The notes under the pieces: model-generated
Seen by the model: the letters and a program-made list of their open reading frames with translations, nothing else
Told to the model about the DNA's origin: nothing
The model's database searches: none
Shown: positions 30,345-39,818 of the stretch, piece by piece
How positions within the stretch are numbered: the first letter of the stretch is position 1
How the letters are laid out: every line of letters starts with the position of its first letter
From: Selaginella tamariscina
Taxonomy: Eukaryota > Streptophyta > Lycopodiopsida > Selaginellales > Selaginellaceae
Assembly: GCA_003024785.1 (NCBI GenBank)
Contig: PUQB01000134.1
Coordinates: 29,062-93,061, forward strand
DNA: 64,000 nt
Reading direction: 5' to 3'
Translations under genes and position numbers: made by a program

Positions 30345-30971
30345 TTAGAAGTGCTCAAGTACAACGAAAAAAACGTAAAGGATCTGTGTAACACCAGCTG
30401 CAATCACAATGGCCTCTAAAGCTTTCTGCAGAACACAGTAATACAATTCATTAAGCAGCTTTTTAAAAGATCTGTCGCTTACCAGTCTATCTCCAACATT
30501 CCCCAACTGAATGTGCTTGCCCGCAAATCTACGCATATCAAAATTTATATATAATCGGTACTATATAAATTTACGCAAGGCGTACATGTGTGTGTGTGTG
30601 TGTGTGTGTGCATACGAGCATATATTGCATTCATGTATTGCTTATCTCATACTCGATAGTGAACAGACTAACATTATATCTACAACATACACTACATATA
30701 TATGTATGTACGTATGAGTGTATTGTATGTGTGTGTGCGCGTGTTCTACATATGAACATGTATATATGCATGCATACCCAACAGCGAGAAGTGTGAAAGC
30801 TAGAGCAATGAATGCTGCAGAAGCAGGTCCACCACGTGTTTGAATACGTAGGTTCCTTGTATATAGGAACTGTACAAAAGCTGAAGCGATACTAACAACT
30901 CCAGCCATAAGGGAGAAGATAACTAAGACAGTAGTAGCTGCATTGTCTGGAAACAAACTTCAAAACAGTGA

Positions 30972-31009
<38 letters not shown>

Positions 31010-31141
31010 CCTCCAGAGGAACGACCATCTAACTCTTTATTCATCTCCCAACTTGCCAGTACCAAGAGCACACCATTAACAACTAAGCTTACTCCCAAGA
31101 GAACAAGAAGTGCAGCTGTAAAGTCTCTGTTTGTAAGCCAT
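30345..31141 (-). CDS. AWPM-19-like plasma membrane protein (PM19-type)
   Basis: Four exons: 31011-31141, 30778-30946, 30483-30528 and 30345-30427. Four hydrophobic segments are visible: ALLVLLGVSLVVNGVLLVLA, ATTVLVIFSLMAGVVSIASA, ASAAFIALAFTLLAVG, and ALEAIVIAAGVTQILYVFFV. Spacing and the NxATxVxxIFxLMAGVV block match AWPM-19/PM19 proteins, which are ABA- and seed-associated four-helix plasma-membrane proteins. The only suitable ATG (31139-31141) is out of frame unless AAA near 31129 is AA; with that the N terminus reads MAYNRDFTAALLVLLG. A (GT)n/(GA)n tract fills intron 1. Confidence 0.75.
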
Positions 31142-31989
31142 GACTACGAATCGATTCCAGTGTATTACAAACTCAAATATTATAGTTTTATGAACATCGG
31201 AGCATTGGTGTATCGATCGAACAGCGTGAGTGTCACCCAACGATACTTGCAAGCTGCTCTATACATATCATAAAAATATCTACGCAAGTGTGTGAACTGT
31301 TCCTCGTTAAGTCTGTCTGGACATGCATATCCAAAACAACATAGTGTTTTGGGTATATGTATAGTACACTGTACAAAGTGTGTACGTGAATATTTAAGTT
31401 TTTTTTTATATTACATAAATGATTCCTCTTTACCTGAACTTGAAAAGCCAGCTTTGCGATTCACGGCATATTACAAATGTAAGCTTAAAAATCATTAATG
31501 GGCATGTTTAATCAGAAGATTTAATAAGAATATTTCTATACAAAAGTGATAAATGAATATATATATATATATATATATGCACATTTATAACAGGTTTATG
31601 GAAGTTAAATATGTTTTAAGTAAATTTTATTCACATAAATTTTCTCCTGATTTATTTAATTTATGTGTGATTATATTCCCACTTGCCCTTAACACATATC
31701 TTATATAAAAGTTACATTTTTGTAATAAAATATGTTAAATTTGATTTGCATATACAATTATTTCACAAATATAAATCATCATAATTGAAAGAAAGGCTAT
31801 ATTATCAAATAATATTATATTATTCAAATCAAAATTCTCTTCAAATATACGACACTAGATTGTTTCATATTTCAATTCTAATAAGTATTGAATCAGATTT
31901 TTTCTTGACTTAACAGGAGCATGTTTGGGATTTTCATATTTAACATTCTCTTTTATTTATGTCATCTCACATTCAAGTGTCTGAATTTC
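31142..31989. other. AT-rich intergenic region
   Basis: No gene seen. It includes an (AT)n run at 31557-31578. It leads into the relic transposase to the right. Confidence 0.4.
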
Positions 31990-32930
31990 TTAATTCGTGT
32001 TTACACTTCTAAAATCTATTAAAAGGTTGTGTAAAACACAAGATGCTTTCATGACATTTGGTAAAAACGCCGGCTTCATTCGTAATCAAGAGTTAAAGAC
32101 ACCTGAATGTTTATTTTAAGAGTCAACAACACTGTTCCACGACAACTCGAGTTGAATGGTGTTAATTATAAATTTATTTTTTACCAAATGACAATGAGGA
32201 AAATTGCATAAAAAATTTCTATCATGAGACTTACTTGCAAACAATGTCATTGCAAAACTTTGAGTTGATATCCTTTGTCTCTTACTAAGTAAAGCTTAAT
32301 GTCACGATCATCACATTAATTTTTGGTTCTTACAACACTAAGTGAGATTTTATTTGCTATCAAATAATAGAATTTTATAATACTCTCATATCATGAACAT
32401 TACAATAGATTGATATAAACTTCTTCCTCGCATTACAAATTGCTTGGAAAATGATATTGTACTGTTGCTCTTATTGAAATAATTGGTGTTGTTCAGAGAA
32501 TTTGACTGAATAATTACAGAGTGTGCAATCTATGGTTCATGCAAGTAAACCATTAAAACTATACAAGAAGAGAATTAGTTTTTACCTACAATGTTTACCA
32601 GTTTAGTTGAGTCACATTCCAAATTCTTGGTTGATAGATTGAACTTCTTCTTAAAATTTAAAGAAACTTAATCTTGTAGGCAAATATGTAAGTTATAACT
32701 TTCCATTGTCTCTAGAATCATGTGTTGTAGACTCTCCAATTGCAAACCGCATATAATGTATTCTATTTTTCCACGACACTCCTGAAAATCTAGCAAAGTT
32801 GAAGAAATGAGGGTTTGATCCTCAACTTCCGCTTCCAATGTGGTCATTATAGGCATTGAGCATGAAAAAGTCCCATCACTCATAACCCTCGACTTCACCC
32901 ACCATGAACCAAGATTCATGTTCACAATGT
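31990..32930 (-). mobile_element. Relic PIF/Harbinger-like transposase
   Basis: On the minus strand, pieces of a PIF/Harbinger (HARBI1/ALP1-type) DDE transposase can be read: YLVRDKGYQL near 32285 (the conserved 'YxLxDxGYPL' block), and MKASCVLHNLLIDF near 32040 ('xACVLHNFxI', the C-terminal block). An open frame at 32668-32925 (MNMNLGSWWVKSRVMSDGTF) may be an upstream part. The reading frame is broken by stops and shifts, so the copy is dead. Ends and target-site duplication were not found. Confidence 0.5.
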
Positions 32931-33173
32931 GAATTGCTTCTCATCATCGCTGCTCTTACTCTTCGCTAACCTCATCATCTTTGTCCTCGACTAGATTTAA
33001 CAGTAAAGAACTATAACTATATCTAACACCCCAAGAAACTCTTGGTATCCTAATACAGCCGTGAGAAGAACCTGTGTTTGATTTAGTTTGAAAATTAAAT
33101 TTTACCTGCCCTAACTTTTCAAGGGTTTTTACTTCAAAATGTTAATCTGATTGATCCGATAGTTAGCATCAGC

Positions 33174-33296
33174 AAATTCAGTTGGAAGTAAATTTGTTGC
33201 CGTACAGTGATTTAAAATTAAATTTGCCGTTATAATATAAAAGCAAATTTGCTTTCGTACCACTGTACGGCAACAAATTTACTTCCAATTGAATTC
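33174..33296. repeat. Inverted-repeat (foldback) element
   Basis: Arms 33174-33209 and 33261-33296 are complementary over 36 bases with about two mismatches (ttggaagtaaatttgttgcc and its complement). The loop is about 50 bases and AT-rich, with a smaller inner inverted repeat. It looks like a MITE, or a hairpin-RNA gene. Confidence 0.75.
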
Positions 33297-33447
33297 ACTG
33301 GTTAACATTGACAAATTTAGGGCAAGCTACACTCATTGCAATAAGCTTCTTTGAGATGCCGGAGGAGCCGCCTCTAGTAGAAGCATCGGATCCTCGAAGA
33401 TAATAAACATGACTGCAGCTCGAAGTACAGTGCACAGTCGCCCTTCA

Positions 33448-33858
33448 TCATGCAGCTGCTTCCTGGAAACAAAACACATTGTAAGTTAAGCAAAGCAAAG
33501 AAACCAAAGAGTCAGCCAGCGAGAGCCGTGCGAACGAAGCAAACTCCACCTGAATGTTTTGCAGCACGAACGAAGGATTGAACAGCTTCTCCACCTCGTC
33601 GTCTGGCATCCCGTTGTAAGTCGGGGTTGTCGTGACTCGTGACGCAGCCACCGAGTCGTCGGCGGCTTCCTCTATCTCACTGTCAATGTAGTAATCCTCG
33701 AGGCTGATATTCTCAAGAGTCGTAGATGTTGATTGTGTATGTGACCTGGAAATCAAAATCAAATTCAAAAAGAGAAAAAAACGAGAACCTAGAATTCGTG
33801 GATGAGCATCAGACTTACCTCTCTTCCAGTCATTCCTCGCAGCGGACAGAGATGTCAT
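33448..33858 (-). CDS. Small acidic protein, unrecognised
   Basis: Apparent exons: 33820-33858 (MTSLSAARNDWKR), 33549-33747 (NISLEDYYIDSEIEEAADDS ... MPDDEVEKLFNPSFVLQNIQ) and a last short exon near 33450-33463 (EAAA, stop). Borders are GT-AG. The product would be about 83 residues, acidic in the middle. The exon 1 to exon 2 join is off by one base, so either the start or one base is wrong. I recognise no domain. Confidence 0.4.
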   Translation of the reverse strand: MTSLSAARNDWKRGKSDAHPRILGSRFFLFLNLILISRSHTQSTSTTLENISLEDYYIDSEIEEAADDSVAASRVTTTPTYNGMPDDEVEKLFNPSFVLQNIQVEFASFARLSLADSLVSLLCLTYNVFCFQEAAA

Positions 33859-34098
33859 CGGAAGCCCATCATTCGGATGGTAACAGGGCAGGCAGAGAGT
33901 TCCGCTGACAAGCTTTAAAGGGCAGAAACTTCCTCCGCTTCTTCTCTGTTTTTATCATCAATGGGTAGATCCTAACAAACCTTATCTTTTATATTCGCCA
34001 TGCTGCATGACCTCTTTGCATTCCTGCGTCACATGTGGCTTACGACAGAATCGTAGGTTCTCATCTATTTATTTTATTTGTGTAGGGTGGTCACGGCA

Positions 34099-34713
34099 CT
34101 ATATATAAGGGTTGCCCCAACGAAAATGTAATTCTTGGTGGTTGATGTAAATATTTTGGAAGCTGTTTTCTAACTTTTGTATAAGTTTGAAACAAATAAA
34201 TCTGTAAGCCTGTATCATGCAATTGAATGAAACCAAGTTCCTCTGAGGCATGTTTTCCAGCGCTTTTCTGGCTTCTTCAAGATACCCATTCTGAGCATAT
34301 GCTTGAAGCATGGCATTCCAGGTGGTTGTGCTGCATGCCGGCATTCTTTTGAAGAAAACTTCAGCTTGATCGATATATCCGACCTGGGAATACGCTGTGA
34401 TCATGCTGGTCCATGAAACAACGCTCCTCTGTGGCATTTTATCGAAGGCCGACTTTGCTTGTCGCAGATTGCCAGTTTGGGCATATGCAAAGATGAGCAG
34501 GTTCCAGGAGAAGATGTTAGGATGGTTAATGCTATGAAAGACGAGCTCAGCGTCTTCTGGGCTGCCACACTTTCCATACATTTCGATAAGAAGATTGTAA
34601 ATGTATGTGTTGGCTGCTGAGTTGAGTACTTGCAGGTGAATTCTCCTACCTGAATGTATATCCCTGCAGCTTTTGATCAATGGTACCAGAACTGATTCTT
34701 CGCATCCCCTCAT
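34099..34713 (-). CDS. Short pentatricopeptide repeat protein
   Basis: A single-exon frame of 204 residues from ATG 34711-34713. It contains five to six PLS-type PPR units (YIYNLLIEMYGKCGSPEDAE, NIFSWNLLIFAYAQTGNLRQ, VSWTSMITAYSQVGYIDQAE, TTWNAMLQAYAQNGYLEEAR, VSFNCMIQAY). The last unit passes into unrelated sequence (QKLENSFQNIYINHQELHF), and no E or DYW domain follows. This is far shorter than typical organelle RNA-editing PPR proteins, so it is probably a 3'-truncated copy. No clear transit peptide. Confidence 0.7.
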   Translation of the reverse strand: MRGCEESVLVPLIKSCRDIHSGRRIHLQVLNSAANTYIYNLLIEMYGKCGSPEDAELVFHSINHPNIFSWNLLIFAYAQTGNLRQAKSAFDKMPQRSVVSWTSMITAYSQVGYIDQAEVFFKRMPACSTTTWNAMLQAYAQNGYLEEARKALENMPQRNLVSFNCMIQAYRFICFKLIQKLENSFQNIYINHQELHFRWGNPYI

Positions 34714-34908
34714 CCATTACGAATACATTTGTATGTACATGAAAATCTATCTTTCTCTATACTTGACGACATAAAAGTACATGCAAGGGAAGCATGTGAG
34801 ATAGCACGTACGGTGTATCATTTACATAGCGTGTTCCCCAGCTGCGTGCATTCGTCTGTGTATGTGTTACCATCATAGTCCCGTACCCACACTGCATACT
34901 GGTGGTTC

Positions 34909-34916
34909 TATAAAAG
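34909..34916 (+). promoter_or_regulatory. TATA box of Q/N-rich gene A
   Basis: TATAAAAG lies about 140 bases before the first coding part recognised for gene A, with a leader and a small intron between. Confidence 0.45.
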
Positions 34917-34944
34917 CCCGTTCAACCACACCACTGTTGCTTCT

Positions 34945-35524
34945 CTCTCATTCTTTATCCTTACACTTATCGTCCTCAGTAAGATTTCAGTAGTTCATTA
35001 TAATATATTAAACTTCATATACAGTAATCTTACTCTCTCTCTCTCAGGTTTGGGCGATCCAGGCGGACCGAATAACAACAACGGCAAAAACGATAATAAC
35101 AACGACGGTGGTCAACAGTCAGGCAGTGGTGAAAGCACTCTGGACACAAAAGAACATGCTGATCGATCTACAAAATGTAGTCCAGGATGCACACTCAGAG
35201 TTTGAGCAGATAATAAAATCCACGTCTTTTGATGATCTAAACGCGACCAGGTTACTCATTATCGAGGGAATGGCACTGGTAACCACGTTAGAGGGGTACC
35301 AACAGGGAGGGAACCAGCAAAGCATATCAAGCACACTCAAGGCGGTTCAGAGCACCCTGAATGGCCTGGACAACATGCTCACCTACATGATAGGCCTGCG
35401 ATACACTCTTCAAGACCTTGAATCCGTGAGTTCTTCGGTGGCCACCATTCAAGCACAGGTCTCAACTGAGTTACAAGCTTCATACGCGTTCAAGCCCGCA
35501 AAATCTCCGTCAAAGAACAACTAA
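34945..35524 (+). CDS. Small Asn/Gln/Gly-rich helical protein, copy A
   Basis: A hydrophobic stretch at 34938-34978 (VASLSFFILTLIVL) may be the end of a signal peptide, but no ATG is visible. After an acceptor at 35047 come a low-complexity Gly/Asn/Gln segment (GLGDPGGPNNNNGKNDNNND) and a helical domain (ALWTQKNMLIDLQNVVQDA ... LNATRLLIIEGMALVTTLEG ... KSPSKNN, stop). Linking the two parts needs AA for AAA near 35130. The domain is homologous to copy B about 1 kb downstream. Family unknown to me; probably secreted. Confidence 0.5.
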
Positions 35525-35919
35525 GTTACAATTTTCAAGAGTTTCAAAGCTTTCTCACATGTAAATACACACCATTACTTTTGATTACGATTATCTTCGT
35601 ATGTGTACGTGTATGTGTGTGTGTGTGTTTGAGTCGCTTGTATTGATATATGACCTCAACGGTCACCATATTGTATCCCTGTTCTTTTCGTCTCATCTGA
35701 GAACTCTTTGAGGAACTCTTAAAGCTTACACACGCACACACACACACACACTTATGTGTATATACTGTTGGCAAGTTAGGAATTTAACTCAGAACAAGTT
35801 AAGTGGACTGGCAAAGCTAGTAGGTGAAATGACATCATTTGTCACACTTAATGAACTCCTCATGCATTTAGTACTTAATGATCGGCTTCTGTACTTCTTT
35901 TCCTTGCGAGAACACAGAA

Positions 35920-36849
35920 ATGGCGAGGGGCAAGCTGCTTGTTATCATTTTGGGATTGTCCGTGTTCATCACTTCAGGGAATGCAAGGAATGCACATTGT
36001 ACTCACAGTAAAACATGTACAGCATCAATTATAACTTATACAATATATATTTTATACATAGATTTCAAGTATATTGAACGTTATAGATCTCTGTTTAGAT
36101 GGTACAAAGAAGCTGACTGGTGCCCCGGGTGATCCAGATGTACCGCTTGGGCCAGTGTGTGTGTGCGTGCGCGCGTGCGCGTGCGTCTGTTTATTCTACT
36201 TTATGTTTGAATTTAGATGATGAAAATGGGCCGACTGTCGGTAATGAACCTGGTCAATCTGGTCAATCAGATGGTGATAAGTCAAATAATGATCCAAGCA
36301 GTAGTCAGTCAAATGGAGGTCAAATAATGATCAGTCGATAGTCAGTCAAGCCAAGGTGGTGGTCAAAGCAGTGACCAAGAATCAAATGGGCAGTCAAACT
36401 CCGGTCAGAGCAGTTCAAATGCGCAGTCAAACACCGGTCAGAGCAGTTCAAATGCGCAGCCAAACACCGGTCGACAGTTGGGCAGGTCAGCTCTTGGGCA
36501 TTGAAAGAGGCAATGTTGATTGATCTAGAAGATGCACTACAGTCTTGTCAATTGCAGCTTGCCAACGTGGTAGAATCCATATCTATTTTGGCACTAAACA
36601 CAACCCGGTTAGAGGCGGCAGAGGCCTTGGCACTGGTAAACAATCTTCAGCAGCTTGATTATTACAGTGTTCAGCACGCTCGTGAGTGCGGAGGAGTCTC
36701 TTAACAGTCTCAACATTGCTCTGTCCACCATGACCAATCTTCCCTTGAACCTGCAGCAACTTACTGCAGCCCAGGCATCCATCCTCACGCTTGAACAACA
36801 AGAATACCAGCGACTGACGGACATGGCCAACAAGTCTTCGCGACCTTGA
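35920..36849 (+). CDS. Small secreted Ser/Gln-rich helical protein, copy B
   Basis: The ATG at 35920 starts a clear signal peptide (MARGKLLVIILGLSVFITSGNA). Short exons (APGDPDVPLGP near 36110) lead to repeats of the type GQSSSNAQSNTGQ (36220-36480). The helical domain ALKEAMLIDLEDALQ ... LALNTTRLEAAEALALVNNL ... SAEESLNSLNIALSTMTNLP follows, stop at 36847-36849. It matches copy A in order and in the AMLIDL and LNxTRLxxxExxALV motifs. Frames slip near 36320, 36470 and 36650, within or beside repeats, so the exact product is uncertain. Confidence 0.5.
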
Positions 36850-37034
36850 TTATGCTCTTGTAATAAGCTTTGAACAAACAATAACATCGTCAATATATTC
36901 TCTTGTGTGTGGTACGGTGAAGATTTCAGCGAATATGCCACTTTCAAATTTCAAACCGGCATTGCCGGAGACACAAACATTGTGTGTTCCAAGTATAAGT
37001 AACACGATAGTCCCTTACACATCGTTCAAACAAA

Positions 37035-38134
37035 ATGAAGAGCTTGTTGTTACTCTTCATAATTTGGTGGTTTATTAATCTGAGTTGTTTAGCACAGAAT
37101 TCAACAAAATGCGATATATGCAGTCCGTTAGAGGTTATAGGAGTTCCTGCAGTTACAAGTTGCTTCTGGAAAATGTATGTATTTGGTGATTCACTTGAGG
37201 ATACTGGCAATTTGGCTGCAACATTTCCGGGTGTTCTTACATATCCATACGGTATCACAAACCCTGGTTGTCCCAAAGGTCGCTTCAGTGATGGTGCACT
37301 GTTAGTTGACTTATAGGTATTCTCTCTCTCTCTCTCTCTTACACACACACACACCGCTAAAATGAGGTTGGGTACATGCAGCGCATGCCTTCAAGTTGCC
37401 TACCACAGTTCCTTTTGAAGGTTGTCCATGTGGAACAAATTTTGCATTCGCCGGTGCAACCGTCCTGAGTAACCAATACTATGAGGAAAGGGGCTTACAA
37501 ACTTTTGTGCCTGTTTCCTTCTTAAACGAGACAGAGTGGTTCATTGCATACAAACACCATTGCCTATCAGGTTTAGCTAATGGTGTGTGCGTGTGTGTGG
37601 AGGGCTGAAAACTATTAATTTGATACTTGTTAGAGCTGGAGAAGGGCTTGTTTGTGGTAGGAGGAGGAGGCGATGATTACATTGTTGAAACACTGGCTGG
37701 ATACAGTCCATCACAAATTATTAACAGCACAGTTCCTCTGGTCGTGGCCAAGATAGTAAAGACAATCCAAGTACGTAAAATGCACTAGTACAGTATATAT
37801 ACATGTAGACGTCGTTTCGTGCAGTTTTTTTATAAGCAATGGTGCCAAGGACATTCTTGTATTGAATGTACCTCAGCCAAGCTGCACCCCACTCTATCTA
37901 GATGTTGTACAAGATCCTGAAGGTGTGGATCAGTTTGGATGCCTTAAAGGATATGGAAGAGTAGTTACCGCCCACAACTTGCTTCTATTCAATGCCTTAT
38001 CCCACATGTTGACGCCTCGGCATGTTAGCATTGCTATTGGAGACCGGTATACATTTCTGCAAGCTTCAACGATTTTGATGCGACTTTGTTGGTTCGGGCT
38101 TCACCAGAACTTCTTCTCTCGCAAAAGTTCGTGA
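37035..38134 (+). CDS. GDSL-type esterase/lipase
   Basis: Signal peptide (MKSLLLLFIIWWFINLSCLAQ), then block I with the catalytic Ser (MYVFGDSLEDTGN), then GRFSDGALLVDL. After an intron come PCGTNFAFAGATVL (block II Gly), LFVVGGGGDDY (block III, normally GxND) and FGCLKGYGRVVTAHNLLLFNALS. The C-terminal part (TPRHVSIAIGDRYTFLQAS) is short, and the usual catalytic DxxH block is not clear. The frame needs an extra A at the end of exon 1 (near 37311). Catalysis may be lost; related enzymes hydrolyse ester bonds of extracellular lipids or cutin. Confidence 0.65.
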
Positions 38135-38461
38135 AGGCTTCGGCTTCCCGATCTACACAGAAGCTTAAGTGGACTTAAGAAACCAGACTCACCTTAGCAA
38201 AGTTTTTCAAGCGTGGAGATTTGCTGCTGCAAGAAAGATTTTACATTTCACGAACTTGCTACTATGCCTGAAACTCGTACCTGCATTGTTCGCCAGAATG
38301 TCAACCGAGCCCTCTCTTCTCTCTCTCTCTCTCTCCTCTCTCTATTGTCACTTATCAGTCGTGGCCTTGAACTTTGCTGCTTCCTTGACATATCTTCACC
38401 ATAAACCAAGGAAGAGACAGGAAACAAACATGTTAGTTTTGTTCAAGCAAAAAAAAAACGC
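38135..38461. other. Short intergenic region
   Basis: Between the GDSL stop and the truncated reductase gene. A (TC)n run occurs at about 38310-38342. No gene recognised. Confidence 0.4.
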
Positions 38462-38887
38462 TCAATGATCTACCTGTTGAGCAACATAGATCTTCGGCTT
38501 CCTTGGAAGATCGTGCATAGTTAACGAGAACCCTGAGTAGAATGATTTGTTTCTCATGAGTATGGGAAGACAAAAAACAAATAAATGCTCACTTTGGTAC
38601 CAGTAGCCGCCTAGTGAAAGAGCAATCGCCTTTCCAAGTCCCCTGGAAGCACCAGTGATAACTCCGATGGGTGACTCAACGAGCCCTGTCGATGGAGTCT
38701 TTTGGCTCACGGATGTTGCAACAGCACACGACTGAGAAATAAAAAGAATGAGTCTTCTGGGAGCAAAAATCCATGCGTTAAAGACCTCATCGAGATGGGT
38801 AAATAGTAGAGTACCTGTGTTGCTCGCATTTCCATGTGAATTGGGGCGGAGCTAGAAGCCTGGAATGACGATGGCAGGAGTTGCCAT
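38462..38887 (-). pseudogene. 5' fragment of plastid 3-oxoacyl-ACP reductase (FabG/SDR)
   Basis: Three consecutive exons of a short-chain dehydrogenase read leftward: a transit-peptide-like start (38887 down to about 38816), then 38620-38733 encoding VESPIGVITGASRGLGKAIA with the TGxxxGxG cofactor motif, then 38471-38534 encoding RVLVNYARSSKEAED. Nothing of the remaining Rossmann fold or the YxxxK active site follows, so the gene is cut after its third exon. Exon 1 also needs one fewer base to stay in frame with exon 2. The complete enzyme would reduce ketoacyl-ACP in plastid fatty-acid synthesis. Confidence 0.6.
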
Positions 38888-39404
38888 GGATCGCTGCGTA
38901 CGCTCTGATGAACTCATCCCTTAAATATTCCACATTAGCCGCTAATTACCCAGTAACTTGGACCCTTCATCTCACGGCTTACATCTTGCCAGCGTTAAAC
39001 GCATGGTCTGGTTAAGTGGAACCTAAATTTATGAGTCCCGACAAAAAGAGGGGCTTCGGGCTCCCGGGCTTTGGACCCGGAATATTCTAAAAGTCTACCA
39101 GAATATTTTAGAATATCCTAAATATTCTTAAAATTTAGGATTTTGGCTCAGTTGGCAATTAACAACAAAAAATTATTTAATTATAGGCCATGTTTATACT
39201 GTATTATTAAAGTTTTATTTCAACACCAAGAGGTACATATTCAACACTTGTCACTTCTTCTTACGATTAGCAATGCTGCAATCGTGAACCACCAGTCATA
39301 CTTGACGTCGCTATTGCTTGGGTTGGGATTTCCTCTGGCTGGATGTTCTCTTTAATCATGTTCATAGCAATTCTCCCGAGCTCAGGTTCTTCTCAGTCCC
39401 AACA

Positions 39405-39539
39405 AGCAAGCATTGAGGACCCCCGTACCACTGCCTATATCCCAGATAGATCACCTGGCCTGTTTCTCCCCAGCTCGATAGCTGCAAGCATTGAGGACCC
39501 CGTACCACTGCCTATATCCCAGATAAGATCACCTGGCCA
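39405..39539. repeat. Tandem repeat, about 80-bp period, two copies
   Basis: The unit containing gcaagcattgaggacccc and gtaccactgcctatatcccagat occurs at 39405-39461 and 39485-39539, near the left end of element 1. Confidence 0.85.
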
Positions 39540-39818
39540 GGTGAGTCGTTCTATCACGAGCTGCATCAATCGAGTGCTCTTCGGTTGGTAGTCCATCCTG
39601 CATGTGAAGATAATGGTAAATACTTAAATTGTTGAAATGAAATGCCTACCATGGTTCTTGGAATTGCTCAGGATTATCAACAAGAATTTTGATGAAAACG
39701 CAGCGGATTATCGCGCAATCCTCTAGATGCATCTTGGAAGACAAGAAGGAGCAGGATGCTCTCTTGTTAAAACATCAAAAATCATTAATGAACTTCATGA
39801 ATAAAGAAAAAAGTACCT

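Noticed and set aside
37035-38134. Calling the GDSL gene fully functional
   Set aside because: The catalytic Asp-His block is unclear and exon 1 ends in a stop as written.
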